Source: Bacteroidales bacterium (GTDB lineage Bacteria > Bacteroidota > Bacteroidia > Bacteroidales > UBA932). From it: DNA of 64,000 nucleotides. Both the position numbers and the translations under genes were made by a program. The notes beneath the pieces are model-generated. The model searched no databases and was not told the origin of the DNA. It saw only the letters and a program-made list of their open reading frames with translations. The stretch spans positions 1 to 64,000 of the forward strand of contig JAFUDV010000018.1 in the NCBI GenBank assembly GCA_017464245.1. Reading direction: 5' to 3'. Of the stretch, positions 52,530 to 61,431 are shown piece after piece (position 1 is the stretch's first letter; every line of letters starts with the position of its first letter).

Positions 52530-53735
52530 TTATCGTTTCGGGCTGAACCGCAGGCCCACTTCGAAGTCCAGGCGCAGTGGCTGGATGGTCCTCAGGGACC
52601 GGGGCTGGCCGCAGTCGAAGTAGTAACGGAGGGTGGGGTCGAAGTAGATGCCCATGTACGGGGTGAACTTGAATTCCACGCCCACGCCCACGCCGGTGGA
52701 GAGTTGGAGCGGGTTCACCTTCTGCGAGTAATGGATGTCGCCGGCGGCGTCGTGGATGACGAAATGGTTGTCCAACAGTTTTTCCGCCATGCCGTCCAGG
52801 CGCACGTGCACGTTCCAGTTTCCGTCGTTCACGATATTGAAGAATACATTGAGCGGAATGCCGAGGTAGTGCAGCTGGTTGTTGACGTCGGTGTCGTAGA
52901 GGGACTTCGTGATGGCGCCGCCGTCCACTTCGTGGTAATTGGCGATGAACGAGCGGCTCAGGTTCGTGTACACGATGCCTGTGCCGATGCCCCAGCGCGG
53001 GGAGAAGTCATAGCGGAAGCCGATGCCCGCGGAGACCGGGAGGCCGAAACTGAATTCGGGCCGCTCGTCGTACAGGCCGGTCTGGGTGGGCTCCGGGACC
53101 AGGAACATGCCGGAGGTGCGCCGCATGGTGCTGACAGGACTTTCCGGACGGGTGTTGGACTGGAGGTTGCCCAGGACGCTCATCGAGAAAGTGCCCCTCC
53201 GGTAGGTCCTGTGCTCTTCCAGGGCCAGGCGCCGGAAAGCGTCCTCGTCGGAAGAGACGGCTTCCTCCTGGCGGGCGGCCGGGCCGATGATGCTCTGCGG
53301 CCTGCGCCTGTATTCGGGAACGACGGCCTCGGACACGAGGGGTTCTTCCGTTTCTTCTTCCACGTCGATAGAGGGGGCCTCCCAGACGCGGGCCGTGCGG
53401 GCCTGCAGCCGGGAGACCTGCTCCACGACAGGGATGACGTCCCCTTCCGGCAGGTCCTCTGCCGGAAGCGGTTCGTCTGTCGCCGAAGCGACGGGAATTA
53501 TGGTTGGTTGGTTAGAAAGGTTCTTTCCGGGACCGGTGAAAACCACGGCCGCCACGACGGCGGCAGCGGCGGCGACGGCGCCGAGGCTTCTCCACAGCCA
53601 CGCGGGAACCGCCCTCTTCGGGGCCGCCGCCTGGTCCAGGCGCGCCTCGAGGCCCTTCCACACCTCCGGGGAGACGGATTCCTCCGCCCCGGCCATGAGG
53701 TTCCTCACGTATATGTCAAACTCGTTCTCTTTCAT
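52530..53735 (-). CDS. Anti-sigma-like N-terminus fused to a PorT-like outer-membrane beta-barrel
   Basis: 401 aa. Residues 1-35 (MKENEFDIYVRNLMAGAEES) are a short cytoplasmic segment of the kind paired with ECF sigma factors. A membrane helix follows (about 50-70, LWRSLGAVAAAAAVVAAVVF), then a Pro/Glu-rich periplasmic linker (about 80-190), then a barrel domain (about 195-401) with VSAGIGFRYDFSPRWGIGTGIVYTNLS, HYLGIPLNVFF, VGVGVEFKFTPYMGIYFDP and a final LRLDFEVGLRFSPKR. The chain appears to span from the cytoplasm to the outer membrane. It overlaps the sigma-factor gene by four bases, consistent with a regulator-partner pair. Confidence 0.75.
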   Translation of the reverse strand: MKENEFDIYVRNLMAGAEESVSPEVWKGLEARLDQAAAPKRAVPAWLWRSLGAVAAAAAVVAAVVFTGPGKNLSNQPTIIPVASATDEPLPAEDLPEGDVIPVVEQVSRLQARTARVWEAPSIDVEEETEEPLVSEAVVPEYRRRPQSIIGPAARQEEAVSSDEDAFRRLALEEHRTYRRGTFSMSVLGNLQSNTRPESPVSTMRRTSGMFLVPEPTQTGLYDERPEFSFGLPVSAGIGFRYDFSPRWGIGTGIVYTNLSRSFIANYHEVDGGAITKSLYDTDVNNQLHYLGIPLNVFFNIVNDGNWNVHVRLDGMAEKLLDNHFVIHDAAGDIHYSQKVNPLQLSTGVGVGVEFKFTPYMGIYFDPTLRYYFDCGQPRSLRTIQPLRLDFEVGLRFSPKR

Positions 53736-54331
53736 TTTTTCTCTCGTTCCTTGATCAGTTCCTGCAACCTGAGCCTCGCCCGTTGGAGCTTGGAGCGCGT
53801 GGTGGCCTCGTTGAGGCCCAGCGACTGTGCGATCTCCTTGTGGGAATAGCCTTCGATCACGTACATGTTGAAGATTGTCCGGGAATCGGACGGGAGGGCG
53901 GCGATGAGTTCCATCAGCTCCTTGTAGCCGATCTGCTGGACGGGGGTGGCCTCTTCGGTGAAGAGGGCGCGCGCCTCGGAAATGTCGTCGCTGAGCTTGA
54001 GCGCGTCGGTTTTCCGGAGATGCATCAGGGCAGTATTGACAAAGATCCTGCGGGCCCAGCCTTCGAAGGATCCCGCCCCCGAATAGCTGTCCAGCCTGGA
54101 AAACAACGTGACGAACCCGTCCTGCAGCACGTCCTCCGCCGTGGGCCGGTCCCCGACATAGCGGAGGCACAGGGCCATCATCTTGGGTGCGAGGGCGTCG
54201 AAAAGGCGCTTCTGCGCCATCCGGTTTCCTTCCCGGCAGGCCGGAACCAGCTGTTCCAGGGTGCCGCTGGCGGGAGGGTCGTCCGTTGCCGTCCAGGTTA
54301 AAAGATGCAATCTGACCTTCAAATGTTTCAT
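53732..54331 (-). CDS. ECF-type RNA polymerase sigma factor
   Basis: 199 aa. Sigma region 2 (LFDALAPKMMALCLRYVGDRPTAEDVLQDGFVTLFSRLDSY...GWARRIFVNTALMHLRK) and region 4 (LPSDSRTIFNMYVIEGYSHKEIAQSLGLNEATTRSKLQRARLRL) are both complete, with no region 3. It is followed by its probable anti-sigma/barrel partner. The start at 54331 is preferred over 54349. A TGTCTTTG box at 54352-54359 on the minus strand is the likely promoter. Confidence 0.92.
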   Translation of the reverse strand: MKHLKVRLHLLTWTATDDPPASGTLEQLVPACREGNRMAQKRLFDALAPKMMALCLRYVGDRPTAEDVLQDGFVTLFSRLDSYSGAGSFEGWARRIFVNTALMHLRKTDALKLSDDISEARALFTEEATPVQQIGYKELMELIAALPSDSRTIFNMYVIEGYSHKEIAQSLGLNEATTRSKLQRARLRLQELIKEREKK

Positions 54332-54388
54332 CCGTCCTGGAAAAATCAACGCAAAGACAAATTTCGTAATTTTTTCCCGGAATTGTAT

Positions 54389-54396
54389 TATTTTTG
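54389..54396 (+). promoter_or_regulatory. Promoter -7 box (TATTTTTG) for the TPR/EnvC-like operon
   Basis: Full TAnnTTTG match, 30 bases before the chosen ATG, divergent from the sigma-factor promoter. Confidence 0.5.
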
Positions 54397-54426
54397 TAAA
54401 TGGTCTTGTCCGATAAAAACAAGCAC

Positions 54427-56118
54427 ATGAAGATGATGAGAAGGACGATACTTGCCGCCATCCTGCTCCTCACGACGGTCCTTTCCCATGCGCAGAACGT
54501 GGAAAGCGCCCTCGTAGATGCGGTGGCCCTCTATAACAACCGCGCGTACAATCAGTCCCGCACCCTGCTCCAGACCCTTTCCAAGGCGGCTCCGGACAAT
54601 GACGCCGTCCAGTACTACCTGGGCCTGGACGAGGCGATGCTGGGGAATGCGGAGGCCGCCGTGACCCACCTGCGGAAGGCGGTGGAGCTGGATCCGCACA
54701 ACTACTGGTACAAACGCCGCCTCGCGGACCTCTACCAGGCCGCGGGCGAGGACGAAATGACGGTCGGGATGCTGGAAAGCATCCTCGCCGAGTTCCCCGA
54801 CAAGACGGAGGTCAGCTACGACCTCCTGAGCCTGTACCTGAAGCAGGAGAAGTACGAAAAGGCCCTCCAGGCCCTTGCCGACGTCGAGAAGCTCACCGGA
54901 CCCGGGGAGCAGATCGCGCGCACACGCTATGACATCTACCGGCAGCTGGGCCGGGGCGAGGAGGCCATCGGCACGCTCGAGGCCTTCAACGACCAGTTCA
55001 CCTCCCCTTCCATCCTGTCCATGATGGGGGACTATTACCTGGGCGAATACAAGGACTCCCTGGCGATGGCCTGCTACGAGGAGGCCCTCCGCACGCAGAG
55101 CGACTATGTCCCCGCCATCCTGGGCAAGGCGGAGGTGTACCGTACCACCCGCCGGTATCCGGAGTATTTCCGGACGGTGGACGGGTTCATCGACAGCGAC
55201 GGCGTCCCGGTGGAGGCGAAGGGCATGTATGTGAGCAACATCATCCGCAGCCTGGACCCGAAGATCATCAGCCTGCACCAGGCCGGTTTCGACGGGATGG
55301 CGGACCGCCTGGCTGCCCGGCACCCGGAGGACAGCACGGCCCTCACGACCGTGGGCGGCTATTATTATGCCACGGGCCGTCTGGACAAGGCCGCCGACTG
55401 CTTCACCCGTACCGCGGACCTGCACCCCGAGAGCCTCTCCCAGGCCGTGAGCTGCATCCAGATCCTCGGGATGGCCGAGCGGTGGGAGGAGGTCCGGGAC
55501 CGCAGCATCGCGGCGTTCGACCGTTTCCAGGAGATGGGCTTCATGGACTACCTGAACATGGCGGACTACAACCTCAAGGACTATGACGCCGTCATCAACA
55601 ACAGCCGGTACGTGATTGCCCGGAGCAAGGACAATCCCGAGCTGGTCAAGGCCGCATGGGCCCAGATCGGCGACATGTACCACCTCAAGGGAGATACCCA
55701 GGAGGCCTTCAGGGCCTATGACAAGGCCCTGAAGATCGACCCTTCCTACGCCCCCGTCCTGAACAACTACGCCTATTATCTCAGCGAGGAGGGGAAGAAA
55801 CTCAAGAAAGCCCTGTCGATGAGCAGGAAGACGGTGGAGGCCGAACCGGACAACGCCACTTATCTGGACACCTACGGCTGGATCCTGCACCTGCTGGGGA
55901 AGGATGCGGAGGCGAAACCGGTCTTCAAGCATGCGATGCTCTACGGCGGCAAGGACAGCGCCGTCCAGCTGGACCATTATGCGGAGGTCCTGTACGCCCT
56001 CGGCGAGTATGACCTGGCCAAGGTCTATTGGAACCAGGCGAAGGCGAAGAATACGGAAGGGGAGGTCCCCGACCTGGATGCGCGGGTGGAAGCCCGCCTC
56101 AAAGCCGTGGGCAAATGA
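54427..56118 (+). CDS. Secreted tetratricopeptide-repeat protein
   Basis: 563 aa. Signal peptide MKMMRRTILAAILLLTTVLSHAQ. About a dozen TPR-type helix pairs follow, the clearest being YYLGLDEAMLGNAEAAVTHLRKAVELDPHN and EAFRAYDKALKIDPSYAPVLNNYAYYLSEEG near the C-terminus. It resembles periplasmic TPR proteins next to murein-related genes in Bacteroidota. Start 54427 is chosen for the signal peptide; the frame opens at 54400, only three bases after the -7 box. It overlaps the M23 gene by four bases. Confidence 0.82.
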   Translation: MKMMRRTILAAILLLTTVLSHAQNVESALVDAVALYNNRAYNQSRTLLQTLSKAAPDNDAVQYYLGLDEAMLGNAEAAVTHLRKAVELDPHNYWYKRRLADLYQAAGEDEMTVGMLESILAEFPDKTEVSYDLLSLYLKQEKYEKALQALADVEKLTGPGEQIARTRYDIYRQLGRGEEAIGTLEAFNDQFTSPSILSMMGDYYLGEYKDSLAMACYEEALRTQSDYVPAILGKAEVYRTTRRYPEYFRTVDGFIDSDGVPVEAKGMYVSNIIRSLDPKIISLHQAGFDGMADRLAARHPEDSTALTTVGGYYYATGRLDKAADCFTRTADLHPESLSQAVSCIQILGMAERWEEVRDRSIAAFDRFQEMGFMDYLNMADYNLKDYDAVINNSRYVIARSKDNPELVKAAWAQIGDMYHLKGDTQEAFRAYDKALKIDPSYAPVLNNYAYYLSEEGKKLKKALSMSRKTVEAEPDNATYLDTYGWILHLLGKDAEAKPVFKHAMLYGGKDSAVQLDHYAEVLYALGEYDLAKVYWNQAKAKNTEGEVPDLDARVEARLKAVGK

Positions 56119-57320
56119 GAAGGCGCATCCTGTATATCGTTGCCGTGCTGCTCATCGCCGGGGCGGCGGCCTCGGCACAGGATACCCGGCGGCAGGAAAG
56201 CCGCAAGGCCGCCCTCCAGAAAGAGATCGCGGAAATCAACCGTCGCCTGAAGGAGAACACCCAGTCCTCCAGCCGTGCCCTGACGGACCTCGCCCTCGTG
56301 CGCCGGAAGATCGCCGCCCGGCAGGAACTCATCGCGGAAAGCGACCGGGAGATCCAGGCCTTCGAGGACTCGGTCCGTGTCCGGCAGCGGGAGATCGACC
56401 GGCTGCAGGCCCGGCACGACACCCTCTCCCTGTATTACAACCGCCTCGTGCGGAGCGCCTACAAGAACCGCGACAGCCGGGTGTGGTACATGTACATCCT
56501 CGCCAGCGAGAACCTGGGCCAGGCCGCCCGGCGTTTCGGCTACCTCCGCGGTTTCTCCCGCGAGATGTCCTCCCAGGCGGAGAAGGTCCGCCGGACGCAG
56601 GCGGAACTCGAGGTGGAGAAGGAGCGGCTGGCCACCCTCAAGGCCGATGCGGAGGCCGTCCGGCAACAGCGCCGGTCCGACGTGGAGAGCCTCCGGTCGG
56701 AGGAAGGCGAGTCCGCGACGCTCGTCGCCCGCCTGGAGAAGGACCGCCGGAAGTACCAGCAGGACCTGGCGAAGAAGAACCGCGAGGTGGAGGCCCTGAA
56801 CCGCGAGATCGCCGCCATCATCCGGAAAGCGACCTCCCAATCCCGGTCGTCCTCCGGAAAGAAGTCGTCCTCCAAGGGAGGGAAGAGTACGTCCACCACG
56901 GTGGACGAGGCCCTGTCCTCGAGTTTTGCCGCCAACAAGGGGCGCCTGCCCTGGCCGGCGGCGGGAACGGTCGTGGACTCTTACGGCCAGCATTACCATC
57001 CCGTTTACAAGAATGTCAAGCTGCCGTTCAACAACGGCGTCACCCTTTCCGTCGCCCGCGGGACGCAGGTGAAGGCTGTCTTCGACGGGACCGTCTCCCA
57101 GATTGTCGTCATCCCGGGCTACAACCAGTGCGTCCTGGTCCAGCACGGGTCCTACTTCACCTTCTACTGCAAGCTCAAGTCCGTCTCGGTAAAGGCCGGC
57201 GACAAGGTGAAGACGGGCGCGGTCCTCGGCGTTGTGGACACCATCTCCGGGGAGGACCAACTGCACTTCCAGCTCTGGAAGGAACGCGATCCGCAGGACC
57301 CGGAAAAGTGGCTGAAATAA
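56115..57320 (+). CDS. EnvC-like M23 protein with coiled coil, probably enzymatically inactive
   Basis: 401 aa. Signal peptide RRRILYIVAVLLIAGAAASAQ, then a long coiled coil (about 25-230, rich in Glu/Arg/Lys heptads such as RKAALQKEIAEINRRLKEN), a Ser/Lys linker (about 250-275), and a LytM/M23 domain (about 285-401). In active M23 enzymes zinc is held by H-x-x-x-D and H-x-H. Here the first site reads YKNVKLPFNNG, with neither residue, and the second is LHFQLW. The protein therefore probably activates an amidase, as EnvC does in cell separation, and does not cut peptidoglycan itself. ATG 56115 overlaps the TPR stop. Confidence 0.85.
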   Translation: MRRRILYIVAVLLIAGAAASAQDTRRQESRKAALQKEIAEINRRLKENTQSSSRALTDLALVRRKIAARQELIAESDREIQAFEDSVRVRQREIDRLQARHDTLSLYYNRLVRSAYKNRDSRVWYMYILASENLGQAARRFGYLRGFSREMSSQAEKVRRTQAELEVEKERLATLKADAEAVRQQRRSDVESLRSEEGESATLVARLEKDRRKYQQDLAKKNREVEALNREIAAIIRKATSQSRSSSGKKSSSKGGKSTSTTVDEALSSSFAANKGRLPWPAAGTVVDSYGQHYHPVYKNVKLPFNNGVTLSVARGTQVKAVFDGTVSQIVVIPGYNQCVLVQHGSYFTFYCKLKSVSVKAGDKVKTGAVLGVVDTISGEDQLHFQLWKERDPQDPEKWLK

Positions 57321-57370
57321 TTCCTGGACGGGATTGTTGAAAACTCCGCCCGAAAAGTAACAGGAATGTT

Positions 57371-57403
57371 CCAATTTAGAGTAATTCTAAATTGGATTTT
57401 TTT
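57371..57403 (+). terminator. Rho-independent terminator after the EnvC-like gene
   Basis: Perfect 10-bp arms 57371-57380 and 57386-57395 (CCAATTTAGA/TCTAAATTGG), 5-base loop, then A and seven T. Confidence 0.9.
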
Positions 57404-57497
57404 ATAAATATCTGATTGTGAGCAAATTAACAGGGTCTTAGGGGCGGTGTTGAAAACTTTTTTAGGGAAAAGGAGAGCAAGATTGAAAGGAATGGCT

Positions 57498-57505
57498 TAT
57501 CTTTG
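57498..57505 (+). promoter_or_regulatory. Promoter -7 box (TATCTTTG) for nrdD-nrdG
   Basis: Full TAnnTTTG match, leaving a leader of about 105 bases before nrdD. The stretch 57321-57615 otherwise holds only the terminator and the leader hairpins. Confidence 0.65.
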
Positions 57506-57514
57506 TCCTCCGAA

Positions 57515-57600
57515 GGGTGTTGCCACAACGCCCGGACCCTGAAACAAGCATACGAAAAACATAAACCCGAGACAACCGGCCGTCCCGCCGGCGCTGTCTC
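57515..57600 (+). promoter_or_regulatory. Two-hairpin leader of nrdD
   Basis: Hairpin 1: 57515-57522 with 57526-57533 (GGGTGTTG/CAACGCCC, one G-U, 3-base loop). Hairpin 2: GAGACA 57569-57574 with TGTCTC 57595-57600, enclosing CCGGC 57576-57580 with GCCGG 57587-57591. The second ends 15 bases before the ATG. Possible leader control of anaerobic ribonucleotide reduction; I match it to no known riboswitch. Confidence 0.4.
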
Positions 57601-57615
57601 CAACTGACACTACCT

Positions 57616-59826
57616 ATGGTAAAGCGTGTACTGAAACGCGACGGAAGACGCGTCGAATTCAACAACCAGAAGATCGTCGCCGCCATCCTCAAGGCGATGG
57701 ACGTGACCGAGAATGGTGAGGACATCGTCCTCGCCGCCCAGATCGCCCACGCAATCTCCCAGCTCGAGCAGGAGGAGATGACCGTGGAGGAAATCCAGGA
57801 CGTTGTGGAGAACCAGCTGATGAACAGCCCCCGCCAGGAAGTGGCGAAGGAGTACATCCGCTACCGCAACAAGCGCAACCTCGCCCGCAAGGCGAAGACC
57901 AACGAGATCTTCGAAACCATCATCGACGCGCAGGTGAACGACATCACCCGCGAGAACGCCAACATGAACGCCGACACGCCGGCGGGCATGATGATGAAGT
58001 TCGCCTCCGAGGCCACGAAGAGCTACGTGGACGAGTGTCTGCTCTCCGACCCGGTCCGCGAGGCAGTCGCCAAGAACTATATCCACATCCACGACAAGGA
58101 CTACTATCCCACGAAGTCCCTCACCTGCATCCAGCATCCGCTGGACCTCATCCTGGAGCACGGCCTGAAGGCCGGCCACGGCGAGTCCCGCCCGGCCAAG
58201 CGCATCGAGACGGCCTCCGTCCTCGCCTGCATCTCCATGGAGACGGTGCAGAACGAGATGCACGGCGGCCAGGCCATCCCGGCCTTCGACTTCTATCTCG
58301 CCCCGTTCGTCCGCAAGACTTTCGAGGAGGAGGTGGACCAGGTCAGCGACCTGTTCAACACGGACTACAGCGACCTCAAGACCGTGGAGATCGACGACTA
58401 CCTGAAGCATGACCTCATCGGCCTCCAGGGCCGCGACCGTGCCCTGCAGCACGCCATCAACCAGACGGTGGGCCGCGTCCACCAGGCGATGGAGGCGTTC
58501 GTGCACAACATGAACACCATCCACAGCCGCGGCGGCAACCAGGTCGTCTTCTCCTCCATCAACTACGGTACCGACACCTCCGCCGAGGGCCGCTGCATCA
58601 TCCGTGAGATCCTGAACACCACCTACGAGGGCGTGGGCAACGGTTCCACCGCCATCTTCCCGATCCAGATCTGGAAGAAGAAGCGCGGGGTTTCCTACCT
58701 CCCCGGCGACCGCAACTACGACCTGTACAAGTTCGCCTGCAAGGTGTCCGCCCGCCGGTTCTTCCCGAACTTCCTGAACCTGGACGCCTCTTTCAACCAG
58801 GACGACGCCTGGAAGGCCGACGATCCCAAGCGCTACATCCATGAAGTGGCCACGATGGGCTGCCGGACCCGTGTCTATGGCAACAAGTTCGGTCCCAAGA
58901 CCTCCATCGGCCGCGGCAACCTTTCCTTCACCACGATCAACATCGTGAAGCTCGCCATCGAGGCGATGAACGAGGAGAGCGACAAGACCCTCCGCATCCA
59001 GAAGTTCTTCCAGAAGCTGGACTGGGCCCTGGAGATCGCCGCCCGCCAGCTCAACGAGCGCTTCGACTTCCAGAAGACCGCCCTCAAGAAGCAGTTCCCG
59101 CTCCTGATGAACGGCCTGTGGCTGGGCAGCGAGAAGCTGGAGGACAACGACTCCATCGAGTCCGTCATCAACCAGGGCACCCTCTCGATCGGCTTCATCG
59201 GCCTGGCCGAGTGCCTGATCGCCCTCGTGGGCAAGCACCACGGAGAGAGCGACGAGGCGCAGGAACTGGGCCTTCGGATCATCTCCCACATGGCGGAGAA
59301 GATCAACGGCTTCGCCGAGACCTACCAGCACAACTTCACCTTCCTCGCCACCCCGGCGGAAGGCCTCTCCGGCAAGTTTACCAAGCGGGACAAGAAGACC
59401 TTCGGCGTCATCCCGGGCATCACGGACAAGGACTACTACACGAACTCCAGCCATGTCCCGGTGTACTACAAGTGCACCCCGGAGCACAAGGCAAAGATCG
59501 AGGGCCCGTACCACAAGTACGAGAACGCCGGCCACATCTTCTATGTGGAGATCGACGGCGATGCTACGCACAACCCGCAGGCCATCATGAACATCGTGGA
59601 CCTGATGGACAAGTACGACATCGGCTACGGTTCCGTGAACCACAACCGCAACCGCTGCCTGGACTGCGGCTTCGAGAACGCCCAGGACAACCTGCACGAG
59701 TGCCCGCACTGCCACGGTCATCACATCGATACCCTGCAGCGCATCACCGGCTACCTCGTGGGTACCACCAACCGCTGGAACTCCGGCAAGCTTGCCGAAC
59801 TCAAGGACAGGGTCGTACACGAATGA
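57616..59826 (+). CDS. nrdD: Anaerobic ribonucleoside-triphosphate reductase, large subunit
   Basis: 736 aa. Makes deoxyribonucleotides without oxygen by a glycyl-radical mechanism. An N-terminal ATP-cone (VKRVLKRDGRRVEFNNQKIVAAILKAM) gives allosteric control. The core has IHIHDKDYYPTKSLTCIQHPLDLIL and ASVLACISMETVQNEMHGGQA. The C-terminus holds a four-Cys zinc site (CLDCGF...CPHC) and the glycyl-radical loop RITGYLVGTT (Gly712). It overlaps nrdG by four bases. Confidence 0.97.
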   Translation: MVKRVLKRDGRRVEFNNQKIVAAILKAMDVTENGEDIVLAAQIAHAISQLEQEEMTVEEIQDVVENQLMNSPRQEVAKEYIRYRNKRNLARKAKTNEIFETIIDAQVNDITRENANMNADTPAGMMMKFASEATKSYVDECLLSDPVREAVAKNYIHIHDKDYYPTKSLTCIQHPLDLILEHGLKAGHGESRPAKRIETASVLACISMETVQNEMHGGQAIPAFDFYLAPFVRKTFEEEVDQVSDLFNTDYSDLKTVEIDDYLKHDLIGLQGRDRALQHAINQTVGRVHQAMEAFVHNMNTIHSRGGNQVVFSSINYGTDTSAEGRCIIREILNTTYEGVGNGSTAIFPIQIWKKKRGVSYLPGDRNYDLYKFACKVSARRFFPNFLNLDASFNQDDAWKADDPKRYIHEVATMGCRTRVYGNKFGPKTSIGRGNLSFTTINIVKLAIEAMNEESDKTLRIQKFFQKLDWALEIAARQLNERFDFQKTALKKQFPLLMNGLWLGSEKLEDNDSIESVINQGTLSIGFIGLAECLIALVGKHHGESDEAQELGLRIISHMAEKINGFAETYQHNFTFLATPAEGLSGKFTKRDKKTFGVIPGITDKDYYTNSSHVPVYYKCTPEHKAKIEGPYHKYENAGHIFYVEIDGDATHNPQAIMNIVDLMDKYDIGYGSVNHNRNRCLDCGFENAQDNLHECPHCHGHHIDTLQRITGYLVGTTNRWNSGKLAELKDRVVHE

Positions 59827-60329
59827 GAATCAGAGTCCTGAAAATCCTTGAACAGACAATGGCCGACGGCCCGGGCTTCCGGACGTCGGTTTATTGTGCC
59901 GGGTGCAGGCATGCCTGCAAGGGATGCCACAATCCGCAGTCCTGGGACTTCAACGCCGGGGAGTGGATGGACGTCCAGGAAATCCTGGACCTCATCAAGG
60001 CTGACACGATGTCCAACGTGAGCTTCTCCGGCGGCGACCCGCTCTATCAGGTCGATGCCTTCACGGAGCTGGCCCGCCGCATCAAGGAGGAGACCGGGAA
60101 GACCATCTGGTGCTGGACCGGCTTCACCTACGAGGAGGTCCTCTCCGACCCGCACCTCGCCCAGATCCTCCCGTACCTGGACGTGCTGGTGGACGGTCCG
60201 TTCATCCTGGAGCAGCGCGACACGGAGCTCCTCTTCCGCGGCAGCCCCAACCAGCGCATCATCTATTTACACGAAAAGCCCGAGGATGATTACATCCCCG
60301 GGACTGTTCCGTTGGTTCCGTTCAAATAA
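59823..60329 (+). CDS. nrdG: Anaerobic ribonucleotide reductase-activating protein (radical SAM)
   Basis: 168 aa. Generates the glycyl radical on NrdD. Its start overlaps the nrdD stop (ATGA). The radical-SAM 4Fe-4S motif is C-x3-C-x2-C in GCRHACKGCHNPQSW, followed by NVSFSGGDPLYQ (the SAM-contacting GGD motif) and DVLVDGPFI. Small size is normal for NrdG. It converges on mdh, stop codons five bases apart. Confidence 0.96.
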   Translation: MRIRVLKILEQTMADGPGFRTSVYCAGCRHACKGCHNPQSWDFNAGEWMDVQEILDLIKADTMSNVSFSGGDPLYQVDAFTELARRIKEETGKTIWCWTGFTYEEVLSDPHLAQILPYLDVLVDGPFILEQRDTELLFRGSPNQRIIYLHEKPEDDYIPGTVPLVPFK

Positions 60330-60334
60330 GCGGC

Positions 60335-61321
60335 TTACAGGTTGGCGTTCTCGGCGCCCCAGTCGGCGACGGCGGGGACGATGCCCAGCGAGATGATCTC
60401 GTCGCGCATCTTCACGAGGTGCTCGTAGGAGGCGTCGAGCGCGGCCATTTCCTCGGCGGTGCCTTCCGGCATCGTGTAGTGGCAGCCGGTGGCGTCGATC
60501 GTGGTGGGCATGGCCATCATCACGTTCTTGTACTTGCCGCAGTTCACATAGGTGCCGGCCGGCCAGGTGAACACCTCGCCGCCCATCGCGGCCTCGATCA
60601 TCTTCACGGCCTGGTAGGCAGGGCTCTGGAAGGAGCTGCGGCCGCGGAGCTTGATGATGTTGGAACCGCCCTGGATGGTGGCGTGCTTGATTTCGGCGAA
60701 ACGCTCGGCGGAAAGGCCCATCTCGGAGAGGGGCTTGCCGTCCACCTTCACCTGGGAGGCGAAGACCGCCATGGCCTCGCCGTGACCGCCGTAGGTGTGG
60801 GCGCCGGTCACCTTGCACTGCTGGACACCGAACTCCTGCGCCAGGGCTTCCTGCAGACGGGTGCTGTCGAGGGCGGCGAGGGAGGTGAGCTTCTCCGGCT
60901 TCAGGCCGGAACGGATGAGGGCGGTGAGGGCGGTGACGTCGGCCGGGTTGAAGATCACCACGACGAACTTCACGTCCGGGCAGTATTTCTCGATGTTCTC
61001 GCCGAACTCGGCGGCAATCTGGCAGTTGCCCTTGAGGAGGTCCTCACGGGTCATGCCTTCCTTGCGGGGCGCACCACCGGAGGAGATGATGTATTTCGCA
61101 TCCTTGAAGGCGACGGCCGGGTCGATGGTGGCGGTCAGGTTGATGCCCGGGAATGCGCAGTGGTCCATCTCGGCGAGCACGCCCTTGAGGCCGGGCTCGT
61201 AGATGTCGTACAGGCAGATGTTCGGGGTGAGGCCGAGCATCGCCGCGGTCTGGACCATGTTGGAGCCGATCATGCCGGCGGCGCCGACGATGAGAAGCTT
61301 TTCATCAGTGAGGAATTTCAT
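60335..61321 (-). CDS. mdh: Malate dehydrogenase (LDH/MDH superfamily)
   Basis: 328 aa. NAD-binding GAAGMIGSNM at the N-terminus, acidic D in LYDIYEPG indicating NAD preference, substrate loop SGGAPRKEGMTREDLLKGN with the arginine of the mobile loop, VVIFNPADVTALTAL, LDSTRLQEAL, and catalytic His in GAHTYGGHGEAM. It interconverts malate and oxaloacetate, feeding the reductive branch to succinate in anaerobic Bacteroidales. The APRKEG substrate loop favours malate over lactate. Confidence 0.9.
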   Translation of the reverse strand: MKFLTDEKLLIVGAAGMIGSNMVQTAAMLGLTPNICLYDIYEPGLKGVLAEMDHCAFPGINLTATIDPAVAFKDAKYIISSGGAPRKEGMTREDLLKGNCQIAAEFGENIEKYCPDVKFVVVIFNPADVTALTALIRSGLKPEKLTSLAALDSTRLQEALAQEFGVQQCKVTGAHTYGGHGEAMAVFASQVKVDGKPLSEMGLSAERFAEIKHATIQGGSNIIKLRGRSSFQSPAYQAVKMIEAAMGGEVFTWPAGTYVNCGKYKNVMMAMPTTIDATGCHYTMPEGTAEEMAALDASYEHLVKMRDEIISLGIVPAVADWGAENANL

Positions 61322-61361
61322 GACTTTATGATTAAATATTCAACGTTTGTCGTTTGCACCG

Positions 61362-61369
61362 CAAAGATA
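61362..61369 (-). promoter_or_regulatory. Promoter -7 box (TATCTTTG) for mdh
   Basis: Full TAnnTTTG match on the minus strand, 40 bases before the ATG; divergent from the box at 61414-61421. Confidence 0.65.
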
Positions 61370-61391
61370 GCAATTTCCCATCAAAGATTGA

Positions 61392-61421
61392 TTTGCATTT
61401 TGAAAAATTGCACTATCTTTG
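61392..61421 (+). promoter_or_regulatory. Promoter for the phosphopantetheinyl transferase leader
   Basis: TTTG at 61392-61395, 18 bases, then TATCTTTG at 61414-61421. The start codon is 167 bases further on, so the transcript has a long structured leader. Confidence 0.6.
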
Positions 61422-61431
61422 TGATGTTAAT

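Noticed and set aside
57610..59820. 736-codon open frame on the minus strand opposite nrdD
   Set aside because: Antisense shadow of equal length. NrdD motifs on the plus strand are decisive.
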